From the NCBI GenBank assembly GCA_016946835.1, contig JACVTC010000062.1, forward strand, positions 307,001 through 371,000: DNA of 64,000 nucleotides, written 5' to 3'. Below, one piece after another: positions 23,828 to 35,540 of the stretch. This DNA is from Neocallimastix lanati (nom. inval.). Lineage: Eukaryota > Neocallimastigomycota > Neocallimastigomycetes > Neocallimastigales > Neocallimastigaceae. Positions within the stretch are counted from its first letter, which is position 1. Every line of letters begins with the position of its first letter. The notes beneath the pieces were generated by a model. It had not been told where the DNA came from and did no database searches. It saw nothing but the letters and a program-made list of their open reading frames with translations. A program made the position numbers and the translations under genes.

Positions 23828-23849
23828 CAAAATAGTCTATATTTTATGT

Positions 23850-23902
<53 letters not shown>

Positions 23903-23913
23903 TAAATATATGT
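23030..23913. other. Upstream spacer of copy 4
   Basis: It contains an imperfect inverted repeat (GACCACTTTATTAC ... GTAAAGTGACC, about 23130-23172), AT-rich DNA, and at 23740-23913 the cluster's upstream motif (TACTTATTCTAAGATATT, TA-repeat, ATCAAAATAGTCTATATT). The motif is cut by the LINE insertion and resumes at 26704. Confidence 0.55.
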
Positions 23914-24178
23914 TAATTGTAATTAATTTTTTTTTTTTTAATGGCAGCAAACTTGTTTCATCTTTATTAATTAAATAATTGATAAAATACATGTAATAAA
24001 AAAAAAAAAAAAGATAAAAGAATAAGCAAAAAAAAAAAAAAAAAATAACACAAAATAAAATAAAATAATGATATAATGTATTCTAGTTTCATTTAATTAA
24101 TATCAGTGAGACTTCACTAGGACATTATTATACTGCAGTATAATAATTATTTTTAACTTTACAATGTTAATCATAATT

Positions 24179-24409
24179 TTAAGATACGAAATTATGATCT
24201 TCATTGATTGCGCTAGCCCTGATGGCCTGTCTTATAGTTTCTTCAGCATTGACGCTCTTGGTAGTAGTAGTACAATTCGATTTGAACCTTTTGTTCAAAG
24301 ACAATTGCTGACCAATAACAATAGGTATAATCGACTGAAGAAGAGCCGATGTAACCACCAAGAATGGAATATCAGAATAAGCACCTGATTTCATGATTTC
24401 ATCTGGCAC
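24179..24409 (-). pseudogene. LINE ORF tail after an 8-nt duplication
   Basis: It continues the previous frame with MKSGAYSDIPFL and ends with TTTTKSVNAEETIRQAIRAS. The second LINE copy has the matching MRSAAFF and LTRSVNAENAEKKG. Function of this tail is unknown. Confidence 0.65.
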
Positions 24410-25098
24410 TTAAATAGATCCTTCCATTCCCCTGTACTGTTATTAATGCTTCTTCCCCCAAGAAGGAAATTAAACACTTTTTTCATACACATAATAGAAT
24501 CAGCATACACATTATTTTCAATACTATTACTAACATTACTAATAATACTATTTCTAATATTACTATTACTATTATTACTATTACTATTACTATTATTACT
24601 ATTACTATTATTACTATTACTATTACTATTATTACTATTACTATTACTATTATCAATATTACTATTAACGTTATCAATTGTTAGGTTGCCACGGTTAAAA
24701 ACGTTATGTAAAAATAAAATTTTATCATTGACTTTACTACGAATATGATTGAAAAATGGGCAATCAATTAACCAATGCGTTATCCATTGTTTATTATTTT
24801 TACAGTATGGACAAAAATTAGGACACACTTGATCTATTATTTTTGCAGCTTTAGCTATTCTAGCATCTAATCTATATCCGTTTCGTGCTTTCAATAGCCA
24901 ATAGAAACCATATGAAAGTTCAAGATATTCATAACAAAGTTTTATAAAATCTGATGTTTCTTCGAATCTGCTTTTGTCATAAAATTCGGCTTTAATAGAA
25001 TTGATTTTCATATCTCTTTTTAAATAAAAATCCTTGATTTCTTTATCATTACTACCTCTTTTCTCTAGTTTACCTTTAAGTGTTCTACTTTCTTTCAT
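24391..25098 (-). pseudogene. LINE C-terminal region with Cys/His finger
   Basis: 235 codons. A helical region (EYLELSYGFYWLLKARNGYR, LDARIAKAAK) leads to CPNFCPYCKNNKQWITHWLI and then DCPFF, a CCHC-type finger typical of LINE C-termini. A poly Asn/Ser tract follows (24541-24660), then the motif FNFLLGGR. The frame stops at 24391 because the octamer ATGAAATC is present twice in tandem; the next frame carries on as the 24179 fragment. A related sequence lies at 36853-37620. Confidence 0.7.
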
Positions 25099-25694
25099 CC
25101 ATGTATATTTTCTAGATTTTGGAATATTATTAAATAAATAGGAAATAATACAATTTGAATCTTTCTATTTATCAAAACATTTGACTTGAGACAAAGCACA
25201 CTTAGCTGACAATGGAGGAATATTTAAATATTTAGAAATAGAATATACAGTTACAATAATAAAAGATTTGGTTTTGTGTAAACCTGCAATCCATCTTAAT
25301 CCTTTATTAATTTAATTCTTAGTATTATTTGTTCTCTCTTTATTTGAACCAAGTAAAGGTGCAAAGTAAGAGACTTTACTAAGCATGAAGGAGTTAATTA
25401 TAATCTTCTTAAATGGAATAGGAATTTTTTTGAATTTAAAAGAAATTTACTAACAGAAAAGAGAGTTTTGGTGACTTCAATGCTTAAGTAATTTAATAAA
25501 AGGGTTCAACCATAAGCTTTAATCAAATGATATACCTAAATAAGTATAACATTTAGTTATTGGGATTGGTTGACCAACAAGATGAAAAATAGGATCTCTT
25601 TTATTTTGAAAAAGGAGGTGTGTCTGGTCGAACCACCATCGTTGCACACTTGTTAATTCCAAAAATTCATCATATTAAATTTTAGCCCATCTAT

Positions 25695-25910
25695 TTACCT
25701 TCCTAAGCATTTTTTTTTTATCTTAGTTTTTGACGGTACACATAGAACAATATCATCTGTAAAGAGTCCACCACAACATCTTGATTTGCCTAAAGGAATT
25801 CCAAGTTCTGAAAAGTCATTAAAAATATCATTAATAAATAGATTGAAAAGAATTGGTGATAGTGGACAACCTGGCCTAACTCCTTTCATAATATTAAAAG
25901 ATTCCCAATA
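25695..25910 (-). pseudogene. LINE reverse transcriptase fragment
   Basis: It encodes DDQYWESFNIMKGVRPGCPL followed by SPILFNLFINDIF and, downstream, GGLFTDDIVL. These are the GVRQGCPLSP-like and F/YADD boxes of the RVT_1 palm; here the metal-binding box reads FTDD rather than FADD. The frame is lost on both sides. Confidence 0.75.
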
Positions 25911-26716
25911 TTGATCATCAATTATGATTTATATCCCCATCCATTATGTCTCGTATACCTGATTGTACTATTAGAAAATTTATATGACCATTCGATTAAT
26001 GAACTATTGATATCAGATTGGCTTGATGCAAGTTTTTTTATATATTAGATTTCCATAATAGTAATAAATAAACTAAAAAAAATAATAAGCTAAAAAAATA
26101 AAAAATAAAAGTCTATTTTTATTATAAAGTCTTGAGTATAATGAGAATTGTAATAATTTTTTATATCTTTTTGGAATAAATAATTTCGATAATTAGTAGC
26201 TTGTTGAATGATTGAAAAATAATCTGATTTAGCACTTTTTTCAGAAGATTATTTAATTTGAATATCATAACGTATTTAATGACTAAGATTGAATTGATAA
26301 AATATAATAGCACAAAATTAGTAAAGAGTTAAATAAATTATTAAAAAAAATAGAATGAATCAATCTCTTACAACGGGTAGCATGAAATATATAGTTGAAA
26401 TACAATTGAATAAAATAGATTCTTACATGAGAATAGTAATACTACATGATAATAGAAATACAATGAAAATGTATTATTTATTCTTGGGTGTAACTTATTT
26501 AACAATTTTCTAAAAAATGCGCCATTATATTCCGTAGTGAATAATCACCAGAAAAAATTTTACCAATAACATTACCATTGCACATAATGTTATTAATTAA
26601 CACAAAATATAACTTTACTACTATTTTGTACCTTTACTGTGGATCCACCTTATAATAGTAAACGATTTAATATACATAAATCTAGTACGCCCCTTCTCAA
26701 AGGTAATTGTAATTAA

Positions 26717-27322
26717 ATATGTTTTTTTTCAATTTATATTTAATTTTTAAATTTATTTTTTATATAAAAATAAAAAAAAAAATAAAAAATATATAAAATA
26801 AATATTCTTTCATTTTTGAATATATCCAATAATTTTATAATAAATTTATATAAAAAAAATTTAATATTTTTTATTTTTATTTCTTATTTTTATTTTTTAT
26901 TTTTTATTTTTTATTTATTTATTTTTTTTTTTTTTTTTTACTTTCATAATAGAACAATTAAAAATTTTAATTTTATAAAACTTCCATTTTTAATAATAAG
27001 AAACAATTCTTTTATTTTATTTTATTTTATTTATTTTTTTTTGAATTTAATTATAATAATATTATTTATTTAATAGATATATAATAGTTTTAATAATGGT
27101 TATTTTATATTCTTTTTTATTATTATTTTTTATTTATAAAATTTTTTTTTGATATTTATTTAAAAGTTCATTTTTCATATTTTTTTTTATTAATAAAATT
27201 AATTTTATTATAATTAATAAATAATGATAAAAACTAATAAAAAAAAATTCAAAAAATAAAAAATAAAAAAAAAAAATCATATTAATAAAAATTATTAAAT
27301 ATTATTATTATTATGGACTTTT
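26717..27322. other. Resumed ankyrin upstream spacer, right of the LINE
   Basis: Continues the cluster motif broken at 23926 (AATATGTTTTTT, then ATTTTTGAATATATCC, ATTATTTATTTAATAGATAT). Low complexity; no gene seen. Confidence 0.6.
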
Positions 27323-28610
27323 TTATATTATGAAAATAAAAAATTTAAATAGTAATATTAGCTTCATTGTTTTTTTAAAATTTTTATTTATATCAGCTCC
27401 ATGTTCTTCTAAAAAATCTACTAATTTCTTATATACATTAAATAATGGTGTTTGACCATTCTTATCTTCTTTATTTATATCAGCTTCATGTTCTACTAAA
27501 TATTCTATTATTTCCTTATTTCCACTGCTACATGCATTAACTAATGATGTTTTACTATCTTTCTTTTCTTCATTTATATCACACATATATTCTACTAAAT
27601 ATTCTACTAATTCCTTACTTTCACTAATGCATACATAAAATAATATTTTGTCACTATTAGTAGTTGTTATAGTTATATTACATTCATGTTCTATTAAATA
27701 TTCTACTAATTCCTTACTTCCACTAATGCATACATAAAATAATATTTTGTCACTATTAGTAGTTGTTATAGTTATATTACATTCATGTTCTATTAAATAT
27801 TCTACTAATTCCTTATTTCCACTTCTACATGCATTACATAATAGATCAAAATCAAACCCAAAATCTATATTTATAGCAGCTCTATGTTCCACTAAATATT
27901 CTACTAATTCTTCTACTAATGCATACATTTAATAAAACGGTACTTCTTGTAAATTCTTTATTCAAGTCAGTTTTATATTCTACCAAATTTTCTACTAATT
28001 CCTTATTTCCACATCTAAAAGATATAATAATGATGTTTCATAACAGCTCTTTTCTCTATCAATATCAGCTCCATGTTCTTCTAAATATTCTACTAATTCT
28101 TTTTTTCCATTGTTACATGCATAAAATAATGGTAACCTACCTAATTCATCTGTTTTATTTAAATCTATTATATGTTCTATTAAATATTTTGTTAAATGCT
28201 TATTTTTATCTTTAATTGTATTATTTAAATAAGAAATAGTAGAAATGGCTTCTTGCTTAGAACAATTACAATGACTTTTTAGTATTTTATATTTCTTATC
28301 AGAAATTTTTTGATTTAATTCCTTTGGAGAAATAAATATTTTATTCTTATATTGAATAAGTAACCACTTAATAATTTCATTATCATAAAATTTTAAATTA
28401 TTAAAAATAATGTCTAAAACCTCAAAATTATTATCATTTATTAATTTTTTTTATTAACGAAGAGTATATGTATAAATCATTGATATTGTATTCTATTAAA
28501 ACCTCCGAATTTTTTATTTTAAGTTTATTTTTATTATATACTTCCAATATCTCTCTTATTATTAGTATTAAAGATTAATTTGTTGTTATCGTTATGATAA
28601 TTCATTTTGA
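27323..28610 (-). pseudogene. Ankyrin-cluster copy 5, heavily degraded
   Basis: The N-terminal domain is recognisable at 28160-28600 (TIKDKNKHLTKYLIEHIIDL), but the start region is damaged: ATG is gone and the codons after GAGATATTGGAAG run into a stop. A frameshift region follows (27930-28150). A 201-codon open block (27323-27928) holds about five repeats. Two of these are an exact 99-bp duplication with the odd loop ECNITITTTNSDKILFYV (27622-27820). The C-terminal end lacks the shared domain. Confidence 0.7.
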
Positions 28611-28982
28611 ATTATAGCTAATATTAAAATTATTTAAAAATATTTATTAATATATATATTTAATTTTTATTTTTATTTTTATATATAAAAATTAAAAAAA
28701 AAAAAAAAAAATTTAAAAAATAAATAAAATTTAAAATTCATTTTAAATGAAATCTTTTATTTTTGGACATAAACTTTTAAGAACAATTTTAAACACTAAA
28801 AATAAAAGTTTTAAATTAGGTAATCTGCAAAAAAACCCTTTTTATTAGTTTTATTTTTTTATAATAATCAATAAAAAAGATTAAGAAGAGAATATTTTAT
28901 TTTTAGGGATCTTAGAACAATTTATATCATTCATGAAACAATACATTAATTTATTCATAATAAATAATTGGATGTATTTAAA
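28611..28982. other. Upstream spacer of copy 5
   Basis: A-rich low-complexity DNA with the cluster motif TTCATTTTAAATGAAATC (about 28738-28755). No gene. Confidence 0.5.
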
Positions 28983-29162
28983 TTAATAATAAAAATGAAT
29001 ATTATTACAAATATTTTGCCAATCTTCCAAGTTGGGATCTTTTGACTTTTGGGCAGCTTTTGAAACCGGGTAGATTATATCAGGACAGGTGCATATACTG
29101 AGGTAAAGTAAATTTCCTATGGCACTCCTGTATTTCGTTTGATCTACTTTTATTTTCCGGAG
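28983..29162 (-). mobile_element. Ty1/copia pol fragment joined to an ankyrin remnant
   Basis: Encodes YRSAIGNLLYLSICTCPDII followed by YPVSKAAQ and EDWQNI. This matches the Ty1/copia segment between reverse transcriptase and RNase H, usually written Y-R-x-x-I-G-x-L-x-Y-L ... R-P-D-I. The canonical Arg before PDI is Cys. Its open frame runs straight on from an ankyrin repeat at 29163-29255, so one ORF is half ankyrin and half copia. No LTR or TSD was found. Confidence 0.7.
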
Positions 29163-29510
29163 TTCTACTAATTCCTTATTTCCACTTTCACATACATCAA
29201 ATAATATTGTTTCACCTTTCTTAATTTCTTTATTTATATCAGCTCCATGTTCCACTAAATATTCTACTAATTCTTTATTTCTACTACTACAAGCATAAAA
29301 TAATGGAGTATTACTATTGCGTCTTTCTTTATTAATATCAGCATCATGTTCTACTAATTGTTCTACTACTTCCTTATATCCATTGAAACATACATTAAAT
29401 AATGTTGTTCCACCATATCATCTACTTTATTTATATCTGCTCCATTTTCTATTAAATATTCTTCCAATTCTTTATTTCCACTGCAACATGCATCAAATAA
29501 TTTTCCACAC
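29163..29510 (-). pseudogene. Ankyrin remnant, about three repeats
   Basis: Encodes pieces such as EHGADINKEIKKGETILFDV and further repeats interrupted by a frameshift near 29417. It is bounded on the left by the copia fragment and on the right by a Ty3 relic. A fragment of the minus-strand cluster. Confidence 0.7.
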
Positions 29511-29526
29511 ATTTATCAATTAAATC

Positions 29527-30690
29527 AAAGAATATGAGATTCATTTAACGTTGAAATGTCGCAGGAACGTTAGTCAACCTAAAAGGCATTGTCTTAAAAT
29601 AATAATTGCCAAACTTGGTAGTAAAAGAAGTTAGTTCTGAGTCATCTTTATCCATAGGTATCTAATGATACCCAACTAAAAAAGGTCAATAGTTGAAAAC
29701 ATTACTGCATCTTTTAAATTGTCAAAAATTTTCTTGAATAAGTGTCTTTTTTAGTTAATTTCATTCAATAATCTGCAATCAATAGCAAAGCCTCCTTAGA
29801 TTTTTTTTTTGGTACCAAAAACAATAGGTGAAGACTAAGGTGAGTGTGAAAGGATTAAATTAGTCCTTTATCTCTTCCTTTAAAGCTGATACTTGTACCT
29901 GGAAAATCCTAAATGCTTTATGTTTTATTGCTTTGCTACCATCTACTAATTCAATGTGAAAAACTACCAATTTTGATGGTTTTTAAATCATCTCCAGAAA
30001 TGGCTATTTCATCTGAATCGGTAGTTAATATGGATTTAAATACATTTTTTTTTAAAATTTTCATCCTTAATATCCATATTATTAATTAATTCTTCCAATA
30101 TTTTTATTTTGATCTACTTTATTATTTTTATTAGTGCTAAATAAATTATCAATTATTAGTGTTGCTTTCTAAGATATGGCAAAACATAGCCTGAGTGTGA
30201 AAATCATGTACATCTTCTAGAAGGGCCAAAGATACCACATTTAAAGTAAATAGCCCATTTATTTTATTAGTAATATTTTTCACGTATAAATATTTACTGT
30301 CTGCATCTACTAATAATTTATAATTAGATTGTGTTTTTAAATTAATTATTATGATAAATATTGAGTAATCATTATCAAAAATTCAAAAAATAGCATTAAT
30401 TTTTTTGTGTACCAATTTGGACTTCTAGTTTTACCATTTCATAGACACGCTCATCAGAATTAGGTAAATACTTGATGTTCCCTAACAAACGTAGAACCAA
30501 AGATAGTATAAGTTTTAATGTTTTTTATTTAAAATATTTCTGGTTACTAAATTTGTATTGCTACCATCATCAATTAATACAGCAATAGAATGACCATTAA
30601 TCGTATAATTGACAATAGCAATATCATGTTCTTGAACTTCTAATGTGTGAGCTCTATTTACCTCTGTTTCTTTTTTCATAAGTTATCCTT
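29527..30690 (-). mobile_element. Old Ty3-type retrotransposon relic (protease to reverse transcriptase)
   Basis: Read right to left: VNYTINGHSIAVLIDDGSNT (about 30550-30620) resembles the aspartic-protease LIDSGA box. IVFGTKKK (about 29805-29830) resembles the RT start. DDSELTSFTTKFGNYYFKT followed by MPF.LTNVPATFQ (about 29545-29660) is the RT strand preceding the catalytic box. Frames shift repeatedly and the rest of pol is gone. The sequence differs from both nested elements at 45.9-59.5 kb, so it represents a third lineage. Confidence 0.65.
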
Positions 30691-31092
30691 ACAATGTCAT
30701 CTTCATCTCATCATTTTACAAAAATATTAATTTTAATATTTATCAATAATATTTTTTATAATTTTTTTTTTCTTTAAAAAATTATAGAATTTCATTCAAT
30801 TTCATTGGTTTATAATTTAACTGAATGAAATTAGAAAATTCTAATTTTTGAATTATATTATCATTTTTATGTTTTGAATATGCTATTTCACATATTTATT
30901 TTATATCTTAAGTACCCACCCTGAAATAACTGATTAATGGTGAGACTGAAATTATTCTGCCGATGAGAACAATTTTCAATTGAAGCTATGAATTAGCTAT
31001 AAATTCAATAATATGAAAAATTCAAATAAAATTGAAATAAATTATATATTTTTGTGAATAATTATTAAAATTATTTAAGTTTATTCCTAGTC

Positions 31093-31123
<31 letters not shown>

Positions 31124-31715
31124 AAAAAATTAAAATTATTTTCTAATAAAAATAAATTCTATCAATTTGAAAATTAATATTTAATAATTAAATATATGAA
31201 TGTGTTGTTATACATATTCTTTTTATATCAGTATTTTGATGCATTTTGATATAAAAAACTGTCCAAAACAGCTATCAAAGCCATATGCATTTGAGTGGTG
31301 TATTATGCTATAAACTATCCGAAACCTACGTCAAATAACGATATTCATTTTAAGTGTGTTTTAATATATATATATATAATATATATATATATAATTTTTC
31401 TTTTCTTCATTGATATATTATGAAATTATATTTTAATAATGACAATAATAATTCTTTAAAAACAAATCAAATAAAAAAAAAGTTTCCTTTTTGTTTTTTT
31501 TTTTTTTTTTTTAATATTTATTTTAAAGTTCATTTTTCATTATAATAAATAAAATTAATTTTTATATATTTATTTAATAAAAAAAATAAATAAATAAAAA
31601 ATAAAATAAAAAAATAGAATAAATAATAAAAAATAAAAAATCATATTAATAAAAATTATTAATTATTATTACTATTATTATTATTATTGTCGGCCTATAT
31701 ATATTAAGAAAAAAT
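30691..31715. other. Unassigned spacer
   Basis: 30890-31060 is less simple in sequence and could be the gag end of the neighbouring Ty3 relic, but no motif is readable. 31200-31360 has a moderately complex stretch (CAAAACAGCTATCAAAGCC) without an ORF. A spacer motif shared with 16690 and 21010 appears at about 31440-31485 (AATTCTTTAAAAACAAATC). Confidence 0.4.
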
Positions 31716-31719
31716 AAAT

Positions 31720-32110
31720 TAAATTGTAATATCAGCTTCATATTTTTCTAAATATTTTATTAATTATTTATTTTCACTTTTATATGCAGAATATAATGTT
31801 GTACTTTTCTAAGTATATTTTTTATTTATATCAACTCCATGTTCTGTTGAATATTCTATTAATTCCTTATTTCCATATTTACATACAATAATTAATGGAG
31901 TTTCAGTTTTTCTTTTTTTTTTATTTATGTCAACTCCATATTTTACTAAATATTCTACTAATTCTATATTTTATTTTTACTGACATATGTATTAAATAAT
32001 GGTGTTACACCATTCCTATCTTCTTTATTTATGTCAGCTGTATGTTCGACTAAATATTCTATTAATTCTTTATTTCCATTGCTTCATCCACAAAATAATG
32101 GTGATCTATA
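31720..32110 (-). pseudogene. Ankyrin remnant, four to five decayed repeats
   Basis: Reverse strand encodes pieces like NKELIEYSTEHGVDIN and LVEYLVKYGVDINK with frameshifts between them. There is no N- or C-terminal domain. Older than the other copies judging by divergence from consensus. Confidence 0.65.
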
Positions 32111-32769
32111 TATACATAAATAAATCAATAAATAAATAAATGTTAATTGCATATTGCAATTAGTTATTTTATATTATTTTAATATATAAAAATAAAAATA
32201 ATAAAAAATAATAAAAAATAAAATTTAATTTTGGACTTATCCAATAAAATTTTAATAAATTTATTTGATTTGTTTAAAATTGTTACATCCATAAAAAAAA
32301 AATTTATTTTTTATTTTTTTTCCTTTCATAGAGGAATAATTAATATTATATTTTTAATTTTCCATTTTTAATAATAAAAAACAATTATTTTATTTTATTT
32401 TACTTTTTTTTTTTTTGAAGTTATATAAAATAATATTATTTATTTAATAGATATGGAATAAGTCTTATCAATAGAAACTTTATATTCTTATTTATTATTA
32501 TTTTTTTCTATTTATAATTTTTTTTTTTTTTTTAATTTTATCCTTAAAAAGACAAAAAAAAAAAAAAAATACTATATAAAATTAAAATAGAAATGATAAT
32601 TACATTAAACTACTTAACATTACAATAAATTATATAAATTAAACTATTAAATAATAATAATCATAATACCTAAATTCGTTATTATTATTTGATTGTATTT
32701 TTACAGAATAAATTCTTACATAAATTATTGTTAAAAAAATTATTAAAAATAATAATAAAAAAATAAAAA

Positions 32770-32800
<31 letters not shown>

Positions 32801-33234
32801 ATAGATAAAACAAACAATCATAAAATTTTAATTTTAACTAAATATATATATATAATTCCATATGTATAATAATTTTTTGTTCATTGATTTATTTTATAAT
32901 TATGAATTTATATATTAATAATAAAAATTATAATTCTTCAAAAACAATCAAAAAAAAAAAAAAAAAAATTTTTTTTCCTTTTTTTTTTTTTTCTTTTTTT
33001 ATTTTTTTTTTTATGTAATATTTATATAAAAGTTCATTTTTCATAATTTTTTTTATAATTAATTAAATTAATTTTATTATAATTAATTAATAATGAAAAA
33101 AACTAAAAAATAAAAAATGAAAAAAAAAAAAAAATTTAGAAAATATAAGAAAAAAAAATTATAAATTATTATTACTATTATATTGTGGGCTTATTTATGT
33201 TAGGAATAAAAAATTTTTTAAATAGTGATATCCA
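32111..33234. other. Duplicated spacer
   Basis: Contains cluster spacer motifs (TTCCTTTCATAGAGGAATAA at 32320, ATTATTTATTTAATAGATAT at 32435, the TAAATTAAACTATTAAATAA segment at 32635). No gene. Confidence 0.55.
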
Positions 33235-34320
33235 CTAAATTTTTTCCTATATATTTTATTAATTCTTTAATTCCACTTTTATATATATAATATAATGGTG
33301 TATTTTTCTAAGTATATTTTTATTTTATTAGCCCATGTTCTCCTAAGTATTCTACTATTTCCTTTCTTGCTTGTCTAAATACATAAAATAACGGTGTATT
33401 ACCATACTTTATGTCAGCTCCATGTTCTACTAAATATTCAACTAATTCCTTATTATCACTTCTGCATGCATTAAATAATGGTGTTTCATCATCCTCCATT
33501 TCTTTATTTATGTCAATTCCATGTTCTACTAAGAATTCTACTAATTCCTTATTTCCACTTTTACATACATCAAATAATACTGTTTCACCAAAGTTACTTT
33601 TTTTATTTATGTCAATTCCATGTTCTACTAAATATTCTATTAATTCCTTATTTCCATTTTCACATGCATAAAATAATGGAGCTTCACCATATCTATTTTC
33701 TTTATTTATATCAGCTCCATGTTCTACTAAATATTCTACTAATTCCTTATTTCCACTGAAGCATGCATAAAATAATGGTGATTCACCTTCCTTATCTTCT
33801 TTATTTATATCAGCTCCATGTTCTACTAAATATTTTACTAATTCTTTGTTTCTATTGCTACATGCATAAAATAATGGTAACCTACCTTATTCATCTGTTT
33901 TATTTAAATCTATTATATGTTCTATTAAATATTTTGTTAAATGCTTATTTTTATTTTTAATTGTATTATTTAAATAAGAAGTAGTGGATGTGAGTCCTTC
34001 ATGAAAATATTTATAATAACTTTTTGGTATCTTATATTTTTTATTAGAAATTTGTTGATTTAATTCCTTTGGAGAAATAAATATTTTATTTTTATATTGA
34101 TAAAGTAACCATTTAATAAATTCATTATCATAAAAGTTTAAATTATTAAAAATAATGTCTAAATCCTCAAAATTTTTATCATTTATTAATTTTTTTATTA
34201 ACGAGGAAGATATGTATAAATCATTGATATTGAGTTCTATTAAAACCTCTGAATTTTTTATTTTAAGCCTTTGTTTATTATATGTTTCTAATACATTATC
34301 TATTTTATTAATATTATTAA
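33235..34320 (-). pseudogene. Ankyrin-cluster copy 6, start codon lost and interrupted
   Basis: The N-terminal domain reads well (NDLYISSSLIKKLIND, NEFIKWLLYQYKNKIF, KHLTKYLIEHIIDLNKTDE). The start codon position is ATT instead of ATG, and a TAA follows NKTDE at about 33888. Beyond the stop, repeats continue in shifting frames to about 33235 (for example LVEHGADINKENRYGEAPLF). The shorter plus-strand ORFs here are antisense shadows. Confidence 0.7.
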
Positions 34321-34737
34321 TATTAAAGATTAATTTGTTGGTATCTTTCTGATAATTAATTTTAAATTTTAGCTAATATTAATATTATTTTAAAATATTT
34401 ACTACTTATCTAAAGATACTTAAATAATCAAAATAATCTAAATTTTATATTTAATTTGAAAAAAAAAAAAATTGTATCGATAATATATACACAAATAAAT
34501 AAATAAATAAATTAGTATTAATTTCAGTTAAGATGCTTATTTTTATTTTATATTTAATTTTTTATCTTTATTTTAATATATAATAATAAGAAATAAAATT
34601 TAATTTCGGACATATCCATAAAAAAAAATTTTTAATTTTTCCTCTTTCATTACTTTATATTTATTATTATATTTTTTTAAAAAAAAGAATACTTTATTTA
34701 TAAAATTTTTTTTTTAATTTTATCCTTAAAAAGACAA

Positions 34738-34768
<31 letters not shown>

Positions 34769-35128
34769 ATTAAAATAGAAGTAGATAATTAACATTAAAC
34801 TACTAAACATTACCATAAATTATATAAATTAAACTATTAAATAATGATAATCATAAAAACTAAATTTGTTATTATCATTTAATTGTATTTTTACAGATTA
34901 AATTCTTACATAAATAATAATTAATTAAATTATTAAAAATAATAATAAAAAAACATAAATCATAATAATAATAAGAAGAAGAAGAAGAAGAATAGAGATA
35001 AAACAATAATTAAATATATATATATATATTTATATGTATAAATTTTTTTTTTTTTTTTTTTTTTTTATTTTTTGATAATATTTATTTAAAAAGTTCAATT
35101 AAATTAATTTTATTATAATTCATTAATA

Positions 35129-35174
<46 letters not shown>

Positions 35175-35289
35175 AAATAAAAAATAAAAAATACAAAAAA
35201 ATTTGAAAAAATAAAAAAAAAAAAATTATAAATTATTATTACTATTATATTGTGGGCTATTAAGAAAAAAAAAATTTTTTTAAATAGTG
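34321..35289. other. Upstream spacer of copy 6
   Basis: Cluster spacer motifs (TAAATTAAACTATTAAATAA at about 34825), an AAG/GAA microsatellite at 34970-34992, and an A-run of over 35 bases near 35133-35171. No gene. Confidence 0.55.
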
Positions 35290-35540
35290 ATATCAAAGTT
35301 TTTTTTAAATATTTTATTAATTTTTTAATTCCACTTATATATGTATAATATTAGGATGTGCTTTTCTAAGTATATATTTTATTTAAGTCAGCTCCATGTT
35401 CAACTAAATATTCTACTAATTCCTTATTTTCACTTCTGCATGTATTAAATAATGGAGTTTCACCATTCTTTTTTTCTTTATTTATATCAGCTCCATGTTC
35501 AACTATATATTCTGCTAATTCTTTATTTCCTCTTTTAATT
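35290..35540 (-). pseudogene. Ankyrin remnant, about two repeats
   Basis: Reverse strand encodes fragments such as NKELAEYIVEHGADINKEKK and VEHGADLN. It stops abruptly at about 35540, where unrelated AT-rich sequence begins. The right limit of the cluster. Confidence 0.6.

Larger units (their letters stand above)
23927..26703 (-). mobile_element. Non-LTR (LINE) retrotransposon, 5'-truncated and degenerate, with TSD
   Basis: The 13-bp sequence TAATTGTAATTAA stands at 23914-23926 and again at 26704-26716. Just inside the left copy is a T-run (23927-23938), the complement of a 3' poly-A tail for a minus-strand element. Outside the two copies the ankyrin upstream spacer is continuous, matching the uninterrupted version at about 13270. 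Inside are fragments of a LINE polyprotein: a reverse-transcriptase palm piece (25695-25910), a zinc-finger C-terminus (24391-25098) and a tail (24179-24409). At under 2.8 kb it is shorter than a full LINE, as expected for 5' truncation. Confidence 0.8.

Noticed and set aside
24164-24388. Plus-strand 74-codon ORF
   Set aside because: Antisense to the LINE C-terminal tail, which has a homologue at 36.9 kb on the minus strand.
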